Shown here piece by piece: positions 7,708 to 16,983 of a DNA stretch of 64,000 bases. This DNA comes from Prevotella sp. Its GTDB lineage: Bacteria > Bacteroidota > Bacteroidia > Bacteroidales > Bacteroidaceae. The notes beneath the pieces were generated by a model, which was not told the origin of the DNA, did no database searches, and was given only the letters and a program-made list of their open reading frames with translations. A program made the position numbers and the translations under genes. The stretch spans positions 1 to 64,000 of the forward strand of contig JAFYYV010000040.1 of the NCBI GenBank assembly GCA_017557405.1. Reading direction: 5' to 3'. How positions within the stretch are numbered: position 1 is the first letter of the stretch; the number at the start of each line of letters is the position of its first letter.

Positions 7708-7755
7708 TTATTGTCTTGAGCGCCACCACCAATATGTAAAATTGCGATTTGACAT
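7708..7755 (-). CDS. trpL: tryptophan leader peptide
   Basis: A 15-codon frame reading MSNRNFTYWWWRSRQ then TAA. Three consecutive Trp codons in so short a peptide, sited between a good promoter and an intrinsic-terminator hairpin ahead of a tryptophan biosynthesis gene, are diagnostic of ribosome-mediated attenuation: with scarce Trp the ribosome stalls at WWW and terminator formation is prevented. The start ATG at 7753-7755 lies about 20 bases after the promoter -7 element. The peptide itself should have no other role. Confidence 0.85.
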   Translation of the reverse strand: MSNRNFTYWWWRSRQ

Positions 7756-7775
7756 TATTTCATTGTTTATCGTTG

Positions 7776-7808
7776 CAAATTTATAGCTTTTTCCCGAAAC
7801 GCCCAAAC
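7776..7808 (-). promoter_or_regulatory. promoter of the trpL-trpB unit
   Basis: Minus-strand -7 element TAAATTTG at 7776-7783 and TTTG at about 7804-7807, 20 bases apart, matching the Bacteroidota promoter. Transcription should begin near 7768, just before the leader peptide. Confidence 0.7.
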
Positions 7809-7862
7809 AAATTGAAAGAAAATTGTAGAAAACATTCGTTTTTTTGTAATTTTGCAGCCGTT

Positions 7863-9287
7863 ATGATGATGATTGCGGTCGTTTTAGTGTATTTTGCCCT
7901 GTTGCTGCTCTTCAGCCGACTGACATCGGGTCGTGCCACCAACGAGGCTTTCTTTCGTGCCAACCGCCATTCGCCTTGGTGGATGGTGGCGTTCGGCATG
8001 GTGGGCGCTTCCATCTCGGGTGTGACGTTTGTCAGCGTGCCGGGTATGGTGATGGGCATGGACATGACCTACATACAGACGTGTCTGGGCTTCATCGTGG
8101 GCTATTTCGTGGTGGCGTTCGTGCTGCTGCCCCTTTACTACAAACTGAACCTGACCACTATCTACAGCTATCTGGGCGAGCGGCTGGGAAAGCGGTCGTA
8201 TCTGACGGGTGCGGGTTTCTTCCTGCTCTCGAAGCTCACCACCACCGCTATCAAGTTCTATCTGTTTTGTGCCATTCTGCAACGCTTCGTGCTCGATGCA
8301 CTGGGTGTGCCGTTCGTGCTCACTGTGGGCGTGATGGTGGCCATTGTGTGGCTCTATACGCGGCGTGGTGGCATCAAGACGTTGGTGTGGACCGACACGC
8401 TTCAGACCACTTGCATGCTCGTTGCCGTGTGCCTTATTATATATAAGGTAATAGGCGAGCTGGGTTTGGGTTGGATGGAAGCCGCGAGGGCGGTGGCTGC
8501 CGATAGTCATTCTCGCGTGTTCGTGTGGGATGACTGGGTGTCGACGCAGAACTTCTGGAAGCAGTTCCTGAGCGGTGTGTTCATCGTGGTGGTGATGACG
8601 GGACTGGATCAGGACATGATGCAGAAGAACCTGACCTGCCGTTCGTTGCGCGATGCACAGAAGGACATGTGTACCTATGGCTTTGCTTTCGTGCCCGTGA
8701 ACCTATTATTCCTCTCGCTGGGTGTGCTGTTGATGATGCTGGCTGCACAGCGAGGTGTGGCATTGCCCGCCAAAGGTGATGAGTTGTTGCCCATGTTTGC
8801 CGCCACAGGTGGGCTAGGGGATACGGTGGTGGTATTGTTCACGCTGGGTATGGTGGCTGCTTCGTTCTCCACTGCCGACTCGGCTATGACGGCGTTGACC
8901 ACCAGTTTTTGTGTCGATGTCTGCCGGAAACTTACTGACGAGCGCTTGCGCAAACGGGTCTTCGTAGGGATGGCAGTGGCGATGGCAGTGCTGATGCTGT
9001 TGTTCCATTGGATGAACTCGAGCAGTGTGATTGACGCCATTTATACATTGGTTTCCTATACATACGGACCTTTGTTGGGATTGTTCGCCTTCGGACTGCT
9101 GACTGATAGGAAAGTTAACGACCGAATAGTGCCTTATATTTGTGTGGCTTCGCCCATTGTCTGCTTCGTTTTGGACAAAATAATAGCATCAACAACAGGC
9201 TATCACTTCGGATATGAGTTGTTGATGCTGAATGGAGGTCTCACGTTCTTAGGTCTGTGGACGATTTGCAGACTTGGGAAACGATAG
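7863..9287 (+). CDS. sodium:solute symporter (SSS family)
   Basis: A 474-residue inner membrane protein with about 13 hydrophobic segments typical of the SSS family, which couples Na+ entry to uptake of a solute. The segment GASISGVTFVSVPG near residue 50 fits the conserved first helices, and SFSTADSAMTALTTSF near residue 340 fits the Na2-site helix with Ser/Thr pairs. Start at 7863 is preferred over 7749 because a promoter -7 element (TAATTTTG) lies about 12 bases before it, and because the upstream residues are not membrane-like. It is divergent from the trpL-trpB unit; the substrate is unknown, and tryptophan or indole uptake would be only a guess from position. Confidence 0.88.
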   Translation: MMMIAVVLVYFALLLLFSRLTSGRATNEAFFRANRHSPWWMVAFGMVGASISGVTFVSVPGMVMGMDMTYIQTCLGFIVGYFVVAFVLLPLYYKLNLTTIYSYLGERLGKRSYLTGAGFFLLSKLTTTAIKFYLFCAILQRFVLDALGVPFVLTVGVMVAIVWLYTRRGGIKTLVWTDTLQTTCMLVAVCLIIYKVIGELGLGWMEAARAVAADSHSRVFVWDDWVSTQNFWKQFLSGVFIVVVMTGLDQDMMQKNLTCRSLRDAQKDMCTYGFAFVPVNLLFLSLGVLLMMLAAQRGVALPAKGDELLPMFAATGGLGDTVVVLFTLGMVAASFSTADSAMTALTTSFCVDVCRKLTDERLRKRVFVGMAVAMAVLMLLFHWMNSSSVIDAIYTLVSYTYGPLLGLFAFGLLTDRKVNDRIVPYICVASPIVCFVLDKIIASTTGYHFGYELLMLNGGLTFLGLWTICRLGKR

Positions 9288-9318
9288 AGCCAACATATTA
9301 AATGAGTAGGTATTATTG

Positions 9319-10695
9319 TCAGTTTCCAGCGGCTTGTCGATAGAGCAGCAGTTTGTGTTGTAGGTCTGCAAAGGCCTCGGTGTAGCGGTCGCAAGCTTGT
9401 TGATAGAGCAGCTGGGCTTCGAGTAGATCGGACATCTTAGCGGTGCCGGCGCGATAGAAGTCGCGGTTCAGTCGCAGGTTTTCTTCAGCTTGCTCAATAC
9501 TGTGTTGGGCGATATCGACCTGCTGGCGGGCTTCGTTGGCATCGTTGCGTGCTTGTTGCAGCCTGATGTTGAGTAGTTGGGCATTGTCCTCAAGTTGTTC
9601 TTGTGCCTTTTGCAGTTGCAGTTTTTTTTGCTTCACGTTGTGGGTACCTCCCCACCAGTCGCTGATGGGTACTGAAACTGTAGCGAACACCATGCCAAAT
9701 AGGCGGTCGTTATCGAGCAGATTGTGATAATTGTAACCAGCTCCTACCGCCACGCTGGGCAGCTGTTTGCCTTTAGCCATCTTTTGTTGTAAGTCTGCGG
9801 CTTCTACTTGCTTTTGGAGTAATAAATATTCAGGAGTATGATTGACACCCGATTCCTCTTCCTTTGTGAGGGGAAGTGAACGGCTTTGCTGATTTATGTT
9901 TGGCAGTTTTATATCGAAAGAGTAATTGCTCATATCACCCTTTGGAGAGAGTGTGGGAGTGAGGTTTGCGTATTGACCTAGTATCATCTTTACGATATCG
10001 ATGCCGTTCTGTAGTTTTATTTTTTGACTCTCTATGTCGTTCTGGCGTAGCTGAACCTGAAGAAGGTCGTTGCGCAGGGCGACACCAGCACGAACGGCAA
10101 CCTCCACATCTTTATATATGTCTGCCAGTAGTGACTCTACAGCTGCAATTGTATTCCGTTTCTCGTAGAGTGATACGAGCTGCCAATAGTATTGGCTGAC
10201 GTTTCGTTCAATTTCGTTCTTGGCAAGTTGCAGTTGCAGTTCACTCACCTCCTCTCCAACCTTTGCCAATTTGTTTCCGTTGACAATCTGTCCGCCGGCA
10301 TATACGGGTTGCATAGCAGTAAGTGAAGCAATGGTTCCGCTTTTCATCATCGACATGCTTATGGGACTGGCAAGGGCGGCGAGAGCTTCAGGGGGGAAGG
10401 ACTGGGCCAGTGTGGTGCCTAGCTCTGGCGATATCATAGTTGACGGGTCGATGTTCATTTTTGCCATACTGCGGTTGGCATTGAACGTGGCGGCTGTTGC
10501 ACTGACGTTCGGAAAGTATTTCGTATAGGCTTCACGCCGTTGCTCGTGTGCGGCTTCGATGTCGTGGTGTGCCGTACGCATCGCGATATTATGCATTAGA
10601 GCTGAGTCGGTAAGCTGCTCCAACGTGTATTGCGATTGTGCAACGGCAATTCCTGCGAACTGGAAGATGGAAAAGATGATGATAATTCTTTTCAT
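9319..10695 (-). CDS. TolC family outer membrane efflux protein
   Basis: A 458-residue outer membrane channel with a clear signal peptide (cleavage likely after GIAVA) and the two OEP-type coiled-coil repeats: long heptad-rich helices around residues 40-200 and 290-440. It forms the exit duct of the tripartite pump encoded by the two genes upstream in the same operon (RND at 10723, adaptor at 13884). The middle section (about 240-280) is unusually rich in Ser/Pro and reads like a surface loop. It ends head-to-head with the symporter gene (stop 9287). Confidence 0.92.
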   Translation of the reverse strand: MKRIIIIFSIFQFAGIAVAQSQYTLEQLTDSALMHNIAMRTAHHDIEAAHEQRREAYTKYFPNVSATAATFNANRSMAKMNIDPSTMISPELGTTLAQSFPPEALAALASPISMSMMKSGTIASLTAMQPVYAGGQIVNGNKLAKVGEEVSELQLQLAKNEIERNVSQYYWQLVSLYEKRNTIAAVESLLADIYKDVEVAVRAGVALRNDLLQVQLRQNDIESQKIKLQNGIDIVKMILGQYANLTPTLSPKGDMSNYSFDIKLPNINQQSRSLPLTKEEESGVNHTPEYLLLQKQVEAADLQQKMAKGKQLPSVAVGAGYNYHNLLDNDRLFGMVFATVSVPISDWWGGTHNVKQKKLQLQKAQEQLEDNAQLLNIRLQQARNDANEARQQVDIAQHSIEQAEENLRLNRDFYRAGTAKMSDLLEAQLLYQQACDRYTEAFADLQHKLLLYRQAAGN

Positions 10696-10722
10696 ATTGT
10701 TGATTACGAAGTTTTTGATTCT

Positions 10723-13700
10723 TTATTCTAAATCATTTTTATTCTTTTCCTCCGTCTTTCGTGGTGAGGTTTTCCAATAGGCTATTGGTAGAACGGTGAC
10801 GACGAGGATGAGGGCACCGATGCCGCCAGCGAAGATGGTGACGCCGACAGGCATCCAGAACGACGAGCCCGCAATAATCATTGGGATGACACCCACGGCG
10901 GTGGTGGCAGTGGTGAGGAAGATGGGTACCATGCGGCGGCGTCCTGCATCGTAGGCTGCCTGGCGTACCACTTCTTCGTTCCTTTGTCTCTCCGGGCTCT
11001 CGTTGTGTCGCAGATTGTCAGCATGCTCATAGATAAGAATCTCATTGCGCATAATCATTCCCATGAGCGTGATTAGTCCGAAGATGCTGGTCAGTCCAAT
11101 CATGCGATTCATCAGGCCGAGACCAACAAGCGTGCCCGGCAACATCAGGCCGAGAGCCACCATGCAGAGCGTGGTGATACCGAATCGTTTGAAGTTGAAC
11201 AGCAGGAAGAAAAAGATAATGACCATAGCGATAGCGATACCGTTGGTGATTTGCGGCATGTTCAGTTTATTGTATTCCAACTCACCGCCCAACTCGGCAC
11301 GTACGCCCTCGGGTAGCGGCAGTTGCTCCTGTATCTTGGCCAGCCGTCTCTCTACGGGTGCCGCATAGACACCTCGCTGGAACTCGGCGGTGACGGTCAT
11401 GCAGCGCTCACCCGAACGATGCATGATGCGGCTCTCGCTCCACTTCGGACTGACACGCGCCACCTGACGGAGCGGCAGCGAACCTCCTCCGCTCCCTCCG
11501 AAAGATGAGAGACTTCCTCCCGTCAGCGAGGGAATAATTGTCATGGGCGATGAGAGGGGAATATCTTCAACATCGGAGATGGTGAGTTGAGCCGTGTCGC
11601 GCACGACGATGGGCAATTCATAATCGCCTTCCCAGATGCTACCCACACGTAGGTCGCCCGTCTGTGCAGCCAGAGCGAGCGCCGCCGTCGTGCGGCTGAT
11701 GCCGAACTGTGCTGATGCGATGGGGTCGAGTTCAACATTGATGAGCGGGAACGGCTGCAGGAAGTCGCTGTGCACCCATTCCAGTTCGGGCATCTCGCGC
11801 ATCTCGTCCATCATCCGCTCTGCCGCAACGCGCAGCGAGTCGAGATCGTCGCCATAGAAGCGGAACTCCAGCTCGGGCACCTCCAACAAATCGAGGCGTT
11901 TGAACTTCACGTAGCCCTCGGGGAACGCCTCCGACAACTTCGGCTGATAGTTGGCCAGTAGGTCAAGGGTAGCCTTTTGCGACGTGGTGTTCACGATGAA
12001 CTGTGCGAAGTTGCGGCCCGCCATCTGCGGTGCGTAGGTCACCTGGAAACGTGGTGACGAACAGCCCACGAACGTGGTGATACCCGTGATGCGCTTGTCG
12101 CCTTCCATTGCATGTCGCACACTGTCTGCCACGAGTCGCGTGTCCTGCAATCCCTTGCCATCGGGCAGGAATATCTCAACGGCAAACTGGTTGCGGTCGG
12201 CGAAGGGGAAGAGACGCACCTTGAGCATCGGCACGATGAGCAGCGAGGCGGCTATCGTGGCCAGACAGATACCGATGGTCATCCACGGGTGTCGGAAGGT
12301 CTTGGCAAGAACGCGGTCATAAACGTTCTGCACGCGGTCTGTGAGCCGCTTCCCGTCGGGTTTCTTCTCCGGCACACCGATAATCCTCACACACAGGTAG
12401 GGAATAACGGTGACCGCCAACAACAGCGATACCATGAGGTTCACGGTGATGGTCCAAGGGAAGTCCTTCAGCGAATCGTAGAAGGCTCCATTAAACGTGA
12501 TGAGGAACGGATAGAAGATGGCGCAGATGCAGATGGTGGCAAGCATCATCGGCATGAAATACTGGGCTACCGACTGCACGGCGGCGTCTTTCGGTCTCAT
12601 GCCCTTGCCCACATATTCCAGATAGCCGTCGATCACCACGATGGAGTTATCTACAATCATTCCAAGCACCACGATGAGTCCTGCCAGTGTGACGATGTTC
12701 AGGGGGATGTGGGCGAAATACATGAAAGCCACCGAGATGAACGTGCTCAGCGGAATGGTGATGGCAGCCACGATGGCCGACCGCAGCGGGAAGAGCACCA
12801 TCATCACAAGGATGATGACCACCATCGACAGCAACAGGTCGCGTAGGAAGTCGCGGATGCTGTCGCCCACCACCTTCGGCTGATCGGCAATGCGTGTCAA
12901 CGTGACGTCATCGGGCAGTTCGTTCAGTCGGAAGTCGTCGAGTACGCGGTCCACATCGATGCCGTAGGCCATGATGTTATTGCCTGTCGTCATTTCGAGC
13001 GACAGTAGCACACACGGGTGCCCGTTCTGCTCGATGTAGCTATCCGACGTGTCGTACTCGCGCTCTACGCGGGCGATGTCGCGAATTCGTACCACCTTTC
13101 CCGAAAGCGGATCACTGTAGATGACCTGATCGGCCACTTCCTGTTCGCTGTTCTGTGTAGGTTCAATGTGGATGAGCGTCTGCTGGTGGTCGTCTGTGAG
13201 CTGTCCGGTCATCGTGGTCAGGCCCTGCGCCTGCAGGGTGGCCATCAGCGTCTGCTGTCCGATGCCGAATGCTTCCAGCCGCTGTCGGTCCACGTAGAGG
13301 CTCACCTGCTCCTTGTGTTCGCCATACTGCCGCACATTCGCCACAGACGGAATCTTGCGCAGGCGGTCGGAGAGATGGTCGCTATAGTCCTGCAGTTCAC
13401 GATAGCTGCGCTCCTTGCTCTCTACGGCGATGAGCAGGGCCGACGTGTTGCCGAAATCGTCGTTGGCAATCAGCGCCAGCACACCGCCGGGCAGACTCTG
13501 CTTGTAGAGGGCCAGACCGTGCTTGATCTTGCTCCACACCTCGTCTTTGTTGTTTACCTCATCTTTCAAGTGTACTAGCACCATCGCCATTCCGTTCTGC
13601 GATGTCGACGTGGTCTTCGTACGATTCACCTCGCCATAGGTGAAGAGATAACGTTCCAGTGGGCGTGTCACCTGCTGCTCCACCTCCTCGCTCGTAGCAC

Positions 13701-13869
13701 CAGGATAGACGGCTACCACCACACCTTGCCTGATGGTGACGGGCGGGAACTCGTCCTTCGGCATCACCCACATGCCGTAGATGCCGATGCCAAACAGAAT
13801 TGCCACTAGTAGCAGCGTAATCCTATAGTTCTCAAGTGGCCAACTGATCCACTTCGTTTTATTTACCAT
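10723..13869 (-). CDS. RND family efflux pump, inner membrane transporter
   Basis: A 1048-residue AcrB/MexB-superfamily proton-driven exporter with the standard layout: one helix, a large periplasmic loop, six helices, a second large periplasmic loop, five helices. The fourth-helix block LIVVLGMIVDNSIVVIDGYL carries the proton-relay Asp. The periplasmic porter region contains a Gly/Ser-rich insert (GGSLSSFGGSGGGS, near residue 790). The gene starts 14 bases after the adaptor stop and is followed 27 bases later by TolC. It groups better with the hydrophobic drug/bile or lipid exporters than with heavy-metal CusA, since the CusA methionine ladder is not obvious. Substrate unknown. Confidence 0.94.
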   Translation of the reverse strand: MVNKTKWISWPLENYRITLLLVAILFGIGIYGMWVMPKDEFPPVTIRQGVVVAVYPGATSEEVEQQVTRPLERYLFTYGEVNRTKTTSTSQNGMAMVLVHLKDEVNNKDEVWSKIKHGLALYKQSLPGGVLALIANDDFGNTSALLIAVESKERSYRELQDYSDHLSDRLRKIPSVANVRQYGEHKEQVSLYVDRQRLEAFGIGQQTLMATLQAQGLTTMTGQLTDDHQQTLIHIEPTQNSEQEVADQVIYSDPLSGKVVRIRDIARVEREYDTSDSYIEQNGHPCVLLSLEMTTGNNIMAYGIDVDRVLDDFRLNELPDDVTLTRIADQPKVVGDSIRDFLRDLLLSMVVIILVMMVLFPLRSAIVAAITIPLSTFISVAFMYFAHIPLNIVTLAGLIVVLGMIVDNSIVVIDGYLEYVGKGMRPKDAAVQSVAQYFMPMMLATICICAIFYPFLITFNGAFYDSLKDFPWTITVNLMVSLLLAVTVIPYLCVRIIGVPEKKPDGKRLTDRVQNVYDRVLAKTFRHPWMTIGICLATIAASLLIVPMLKVRLFPFADRNQFAVEIFLPDGKGLQDTRLVADSVRHAMEGDKRITGITTFVGCSSPRFQVTYAPQMAGRNFAQFIVNTTSQKATLDLLANYQPKLSEAFPEGYVKFKRLDLLEVPELEFRFYGDDLDSLRVAAERMMDEMREMPELEWVHSDFLQPFPLINVELDPIASAQFGISRTTAALALAAQTGDLRVGSIWEGDYELPIVVRDTAQLTISDVEDIPLSSPMTIIPSLTGGSLSSFGGSGGGSLPLRQVARVSPKWSESRIMHRSGERCMTVTAEFQRGVYAAPVERRLAKIQEQLPLPEGVRAELGGELEYNKLNMPQITNGIAIAMVIIFFFLLFNFKRFGITTLCMVALGLMLPGTLVGLGLMNRMIGLTSIFGLITLMGMIMRNEILIYEHADNLRHNESPERQRNEEVVRQAAYDAGRRRMVPIFLTTATTAVGVIPMIIAGSSFWMPVGVTIFAGGIGALILVVTVLPIAYWKTSPRKTEEKNKNDLE

Positions 13870-13883
13870 ACGTCAACTAATAA

Positions 13884-14915
13884 CTAAAAACTCACTTTCG
13901 TGCCTTCGCTCAGCTTCTGATAACCCTCGGTGACGACACGCTCGCCAGCTGTGATGCCACTCTCGATGCTGATGCGGTTGCCCTGCGATGGACCTACGGT
14001 GACAGCCTTGCGGTGGGCGGTCTTCTGATTATCGACTGTCCAAACAAACAGCGAGCCATCGGCACGACGCTGTATGCTGGTGATGGGCAGCGACACCCCG
14101 CCCAGCGAGCCACTGCCGGCAGTGGGCATCAGCCTCACGTTCGCCACCATTCCCGGCAACAACTTCCGGTCGCTGTTTGGTATATGTATGCGGATGTCGT
14201 AGGTGTGGGTCATCGCATCGGCGACAACACCCTTCTCGATGCGGCCGCCGCTAACTTTCTTGCCGGCAGCCTCCACCTCTATCATCGATGGCGTGTGGGG
14301 CGTGATAGCATTCATCTCTGCCTCGGGCACCGATACCTTTACTTTCACTCGCGATACATCCATGATGGTCACTACTGCCTGTGAAGGCATAGCCGTCTCG
14401 CCAGCCTTCACCTGCTGACGACCGATGATGCCGCCGACGGGAGCCACCAACCGACAATCTGCGAGGTTCTTTTTGGCAACGGCTAGCTGCGAGCGGGCCT
14501 GCGCCACCTTGCTCTGTATCTCTACCCACTGCACCTCGGGCAGCGAGCCGGCATCATGAAGCATCGTGTAGCGTGCCAATGCGTCGTCGGCCTGTGCCAT
14601 CTGTGCCTCAGCACCCGTCAACACATTGCGGGCCTGCGTGTCGTCCATCACCGCCAACAGCTGACCACGCCCCACAGCCTGACCTTCGCTCACCAGTACA
14701 CGCTTCACCACACCCATACCCGTGAAGCTCACGGCCGTGGCTTCGTTTTCCTCAACAATGCCCACGTAGGTCTGTCCGGTAGCACTGCTACCTGTCGTCA
14801 TTATCTCGGTCTTAACACGGATAGGTGCTTTTTTAGCCTCCTCTTTCTTGTTTCCACAACTGCCGAAAAGCACTAATGTCGTCAGTAGCAGCATTATTCT
14901 TATTGTCTTCATCAT
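13884..14915 (-). CDS. RND efflux periplasmic adaptor (membrane fusion protein), lipoprotein
   Basis: A 343-residue MFP with lipobox LLFGSCGNK, so a lipid-anchored adaptor. Barrel-sandwich halves (GMGVVKRVLVSEGQAVGRGQL and RLVAPVGGIIGRQQV sections), a short alpha-hairpin between them (about 95-150), then beta-barrel and membrane-proximal domains. It joins the RND pump to TolC. First gene of the operon; a TACTTTTG promoter element lies at 14943-14950 on the minus strand. The intergenic region shared with the divergent AraC gene contains a strong inverted repeat that probably serves as operator. Confidence 0.93.
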   Translation of the reverse strand: MMKTIRIMLLLTTLVLFGSCGNKKEEAKKAPIRVKTEIMTTGSSATGQTYVGIVEENEATAVSFTGMGVVKRVLVSEGQAVGRGQLLAVMDDTQARNVLTGAEAQMAQADDALARYTMLHDAGSLPEVQWVEIQSKVAQARSQLAVAKKNLADCRLVAPVGGIIGRQQVKAGETAMPSQAVVTIMDVSRVKVKVSVPEAEMNAITPHTPSMIEVEAAGKKVSGGRIEKGVVADAMTHTYDIRIHIPNSDRKLLPGMVANVRLMPTAGSGSLGGVSLPITSIQRRADGSLFVWTVDNQKTAHRKAVTVGPSQGNRISIESGITAGERVVTEGYQKLSEGTKVSF

Positions 14916-14942
14916 ACATCTTGTATTATCAGAATTATGCTA

Positions 14943-14950
14943 CAAAAGTA
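14943..14950 (-). promoter_or_regulatory. -7 promoter element of the efflux operon
   Basis: TACTTTTG on the minus strand, 28 bases ahead of the adaptor start. One candidate regulator half-site (14975-14985) would overlap the -33 region. Confidence 0.6.
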
Positions 14951-14974
14951 GTATTATTATTCCATAATGTAGTA

Positions 14975-15025
14975 TTCTATTATACTGATTAAATATTCTA
15001 TTTTACCTTTATAAGTAAAATAGAA
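14975..15025. promoter_or_regulatory. candidate AraC operator between efflux operon and regulator
   Basis: TTCTATTATAC at 14975 and TTCTATTTTAC at 14996 form a direct pair 21 bases apart (two helical turns); the second is also the left arm of a perfect 11-bp inverted repeat with GTAAAATAGAA at 15015-15025. Direct half-sites on one helical face are usual for AraC-family proteins. The adjacent regulator is the natural candidate ligand; binding itself is inferred. Confidence 0.6.
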
Positions 15026-15070
15026 CAAAATAATAGTCTAATTGAACGTAGTTTTATTGTTCAAATTGTA

Positions 15071-15078
15071 TATATTTG
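15071..15078 (+). promoter_or_regulatory. -7 promoter element of the AraC gene
   Basis: TATATTTG, 18 bases before the ATG at 15097; TAnnTTTG consensus. Downstream of the inverted repeat, so autoregulation is possible. Confidence 0.55.
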
Positions 15079-15096
15079 CATTCAAAATAAGATGTT

Positions 15097-15978
15097 ATGC
15101 AACAAGAAGAGATTACCCTACAGACGCTAACCGACAATGAGGACATTCGAGTTGGATATTCCGACAATGATATTGTCATCATCGATAGCATTCAGAAGTT
15201 TGCAGAATTCAGTGCCGCTCATGTATCGATGAACGCCATTACTATTTGCACACAAGGAAAAGTGCAAGGCACGTTGAATGGTCAGCCAATGGAGATGCAC
15301 AAGAACCAGGCGGCCATCATTCCCCAGAATGTCATCGTTTCAGACCTATTGGTCAGTCCTGATTTCGACCTAAAGGCATTGTTCCTTACCAATCGCATCC
15401 TTCAGGGCTTTTTGCGTGAAAAGATGCCCATTTGGAACGATGTTGTTTATGTGCGTAAGATGCATATCATCACGTTGGAAGATGAGGATTTGCAGTTTTA
15501 TTCCAATTTCTATGAAATGCTCAGTCTGTGTTTTAACAAGAATGATGACCATCCCTTTCTCACCGATGTTATTCAATCGCTCCTACGTGCTGCCATCCTT
15601 GGACTTTGTGGCGCTTTAAAACAAAGGGTTCTTGTTGACAAGATACCACTCGATGTGGGTACCTCCAGCAACTATTTTCAGCATTTCCTTGATTTGTTGC
15701 ACTCTGTTGATGTGAAGCGCCGTACGGTGGAATGGTATGCTACTGAACTCTGTATCACTCCAAAATACCTCTCGGCTTTATGCAAGAAACATTCTGGTAA
15801 GACCGCCAATGAATGGATTACGGAACACGTGCTTGAAGACATTCGATACTATCTGAAACAGACCGACTATAGTATCAAGCAAATATGTAATCAGTTGGGA
15901 TTCCCCAATGCCTCGTTCTTTGGTAAATATGTAAAAGAGCATTTCGGCATGACTCCCATACAATTCCGTCAGCATTAA
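15097..15978 (+). CDS. AraC family transcriptional regulator
   Basis: A 293-residue regulator: an N-terminal cupin-like sensing domain (roughly 25-160; note the GKVQGTLNGQPMEM section) and a C-terminal AraC DNA-binding domain of two helix-turn-helix units (about 195-290), with the family signature ending in NQLGFPNASFFGKYVKEHFG and TPIQFR. Divergent from the MFP-RND-TolC operon with which it shares a 180-base control region, so it likely regulates that pump in response to a small molecule. A simple terminator follows at 15999-16021. Confidence 0.92.
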   Translation: MQQEEITLQTLTDNEDIRVGYSDNDIVIIDSIQKFAEFSAAHVSMNAITICTQGKVQGTLNGQPMEMHKNQAAIIPQNVIVSDLLVSPDFDLKALFLTNRILQGFLREKMPIWNDVVYVRKMHIITLEDEDLQFYSNFYEMLSLCFNKNDDHPFLTDVIQSLLRAAILGLCGALKQRVLVDKIPLDVGTSSNYFQHFLDLLHSVDVKRRTVEWYATELCITPKYLSALCKKHSGKTANEWITEHVLEDIRYYLKQTDYSIKQICNQLGFPNASFFGKYVKEHFGMTPIQFRQH

Positions 15979-15998
15979 TCGTTTGACGTTATGACAGG

Positions 15999-16021
15999 AG
16001 AGCATGTGGAAATGCTCTTTT
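15999..16021 (+). terminator. intrinsic terminator after the AraC gene
   Basis: GAGCAT-GTGGAAA-ATGCTC hairpin followed by TTTT, 20 bases after the AraC stop. Confidence 0.7.
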
Positions 16022-16041
16022 AAATCAGGAACAAAAAAGTT

Positions 16042-16974
16042 TTAGAGCGTCTGCAGATAGCGTTCGGCTTCGAGTGCGGCCTTGCAGCCACTACCAGCCG
16101 CCACGATGGCTTGCCGATAGACAGGGTCGGCACAATCGCCAGCAGCATAAACGCCAGGCAGATTGGTGCGTGGTGTACCGTCGATGGTGCGTATGTAACC
16201 AGTCTCGTCGAGGTCGAGCCATTCGCGGAAAATATCGGTATTGGGTTTGTGGCCGATGGCAAGGAAGAATCCGTCGATGGGAAGGTCGTAGCGTTCTTCG
16301 TCGGGTTCACCTTTGCGTTTGACAAGATGTGCGCCCTCGACACCCTCTTCACCATAGAGACCGAGCGTGTTGTGTTCGAAGAGCACCTCGATCTTCTCGT
16401 TCTCAAAGACTCGTTTCTGCATTACGTCGCTGGCTCTGAGATAGGGCTTGCGCACAATCATGTAAACCTTTTTGCAGAGTTGTGCCAGATAAATGGCCTC
16501 TTCGCAGGCAGTATCGCCACCGCCCACCACAGCTACAGTTTTTTTGCGATAGAAGAATCCGTCGCAGGTGGCACAGGCCGAAACGCCCATTCCGTTGTAT
16601 TTCTTCTCGTCGTCGAGTCCCAGATATTTGGCTGATGCGCCTGTGGCGATGATGATCGTATCGGCTTCAATCTCGACACCTCGGTCGGTAGTCACCACAT
16701 AAGGGCGACGCGAGAAATCGACCTTCACAATTACGCCATCGCGAATGTCGGCACCGAAACGTTGGGCTTGACTGCGCAGTTGCATCATCATCTCGTTTCC
16801 ATCGACACCTTCGGGATAACCAGGGAAGTTCTCGACGATGGTTGTCTGTGTGAGCTGGCCACCCATCTGCAAACCACAATACTCAACGGGTTGCAAGTTG
16901 GCGCGTCCGGCATAGATGGCGGCAGTGTAGCCAGCAGGTCCGCTGCCGATAATCAGACATCGTGTATGTTCCAT
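16042..16974 (-). CDS. trxB: thioredoxin reductase
   Basis: A 310-residue NADPH-dependent flavoprotein disulfide reductase. N-terminal FAD-binding GSGPAGYTAAIYAGRA (10-25), redox-active pair CATC at 134-137, NADPH-binding GGGDTACEEA, and the C-terminal FAD motif PGVYAAGDC. It reduces thioredoxin, which serves the peroxidase encoded immediately upstream (stop of that gene is 9 bases before this ATG), so the pair is a thiol-based peroxide defence operon. Confidence 0.96.
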   Translation of the reverse strand: MEHTRCLIIGSGPAGYTAAIYAGRANLQPVEYCGLQMGGQLTQTTIVENFPGYPEGVDGNEMMMQLRSQAQRFGADIRDGVIVKVDFSRRPYVVTTDRGVEIEADTIIIATGASAKYLGLDDEKKYNGMGVSACATCDGFFYRKKTVAVVGGGDTACEEAIYLAQLCKKVYMIVRKPYLRASDVMQKRVFENEKIEVLFEHNTLGLYGEEGVEGAHLVKRKGEPDEERYDLPIDGFFLAIGHKPNTDIFREWLDLDETGYIRTIDGTPRTNLPGVYAAGDCADPVYRQAIVAAGSGCKAALEAERYLQTL

Positions 16975-16983
16975 TGTTTTGAT

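Noticed and set aside
12112..12846. Long plus-strand open frame opposite the RND gene
   Set aside because: Antisense shadow, rich in His/Asp/Gly with no protein-like pattern.
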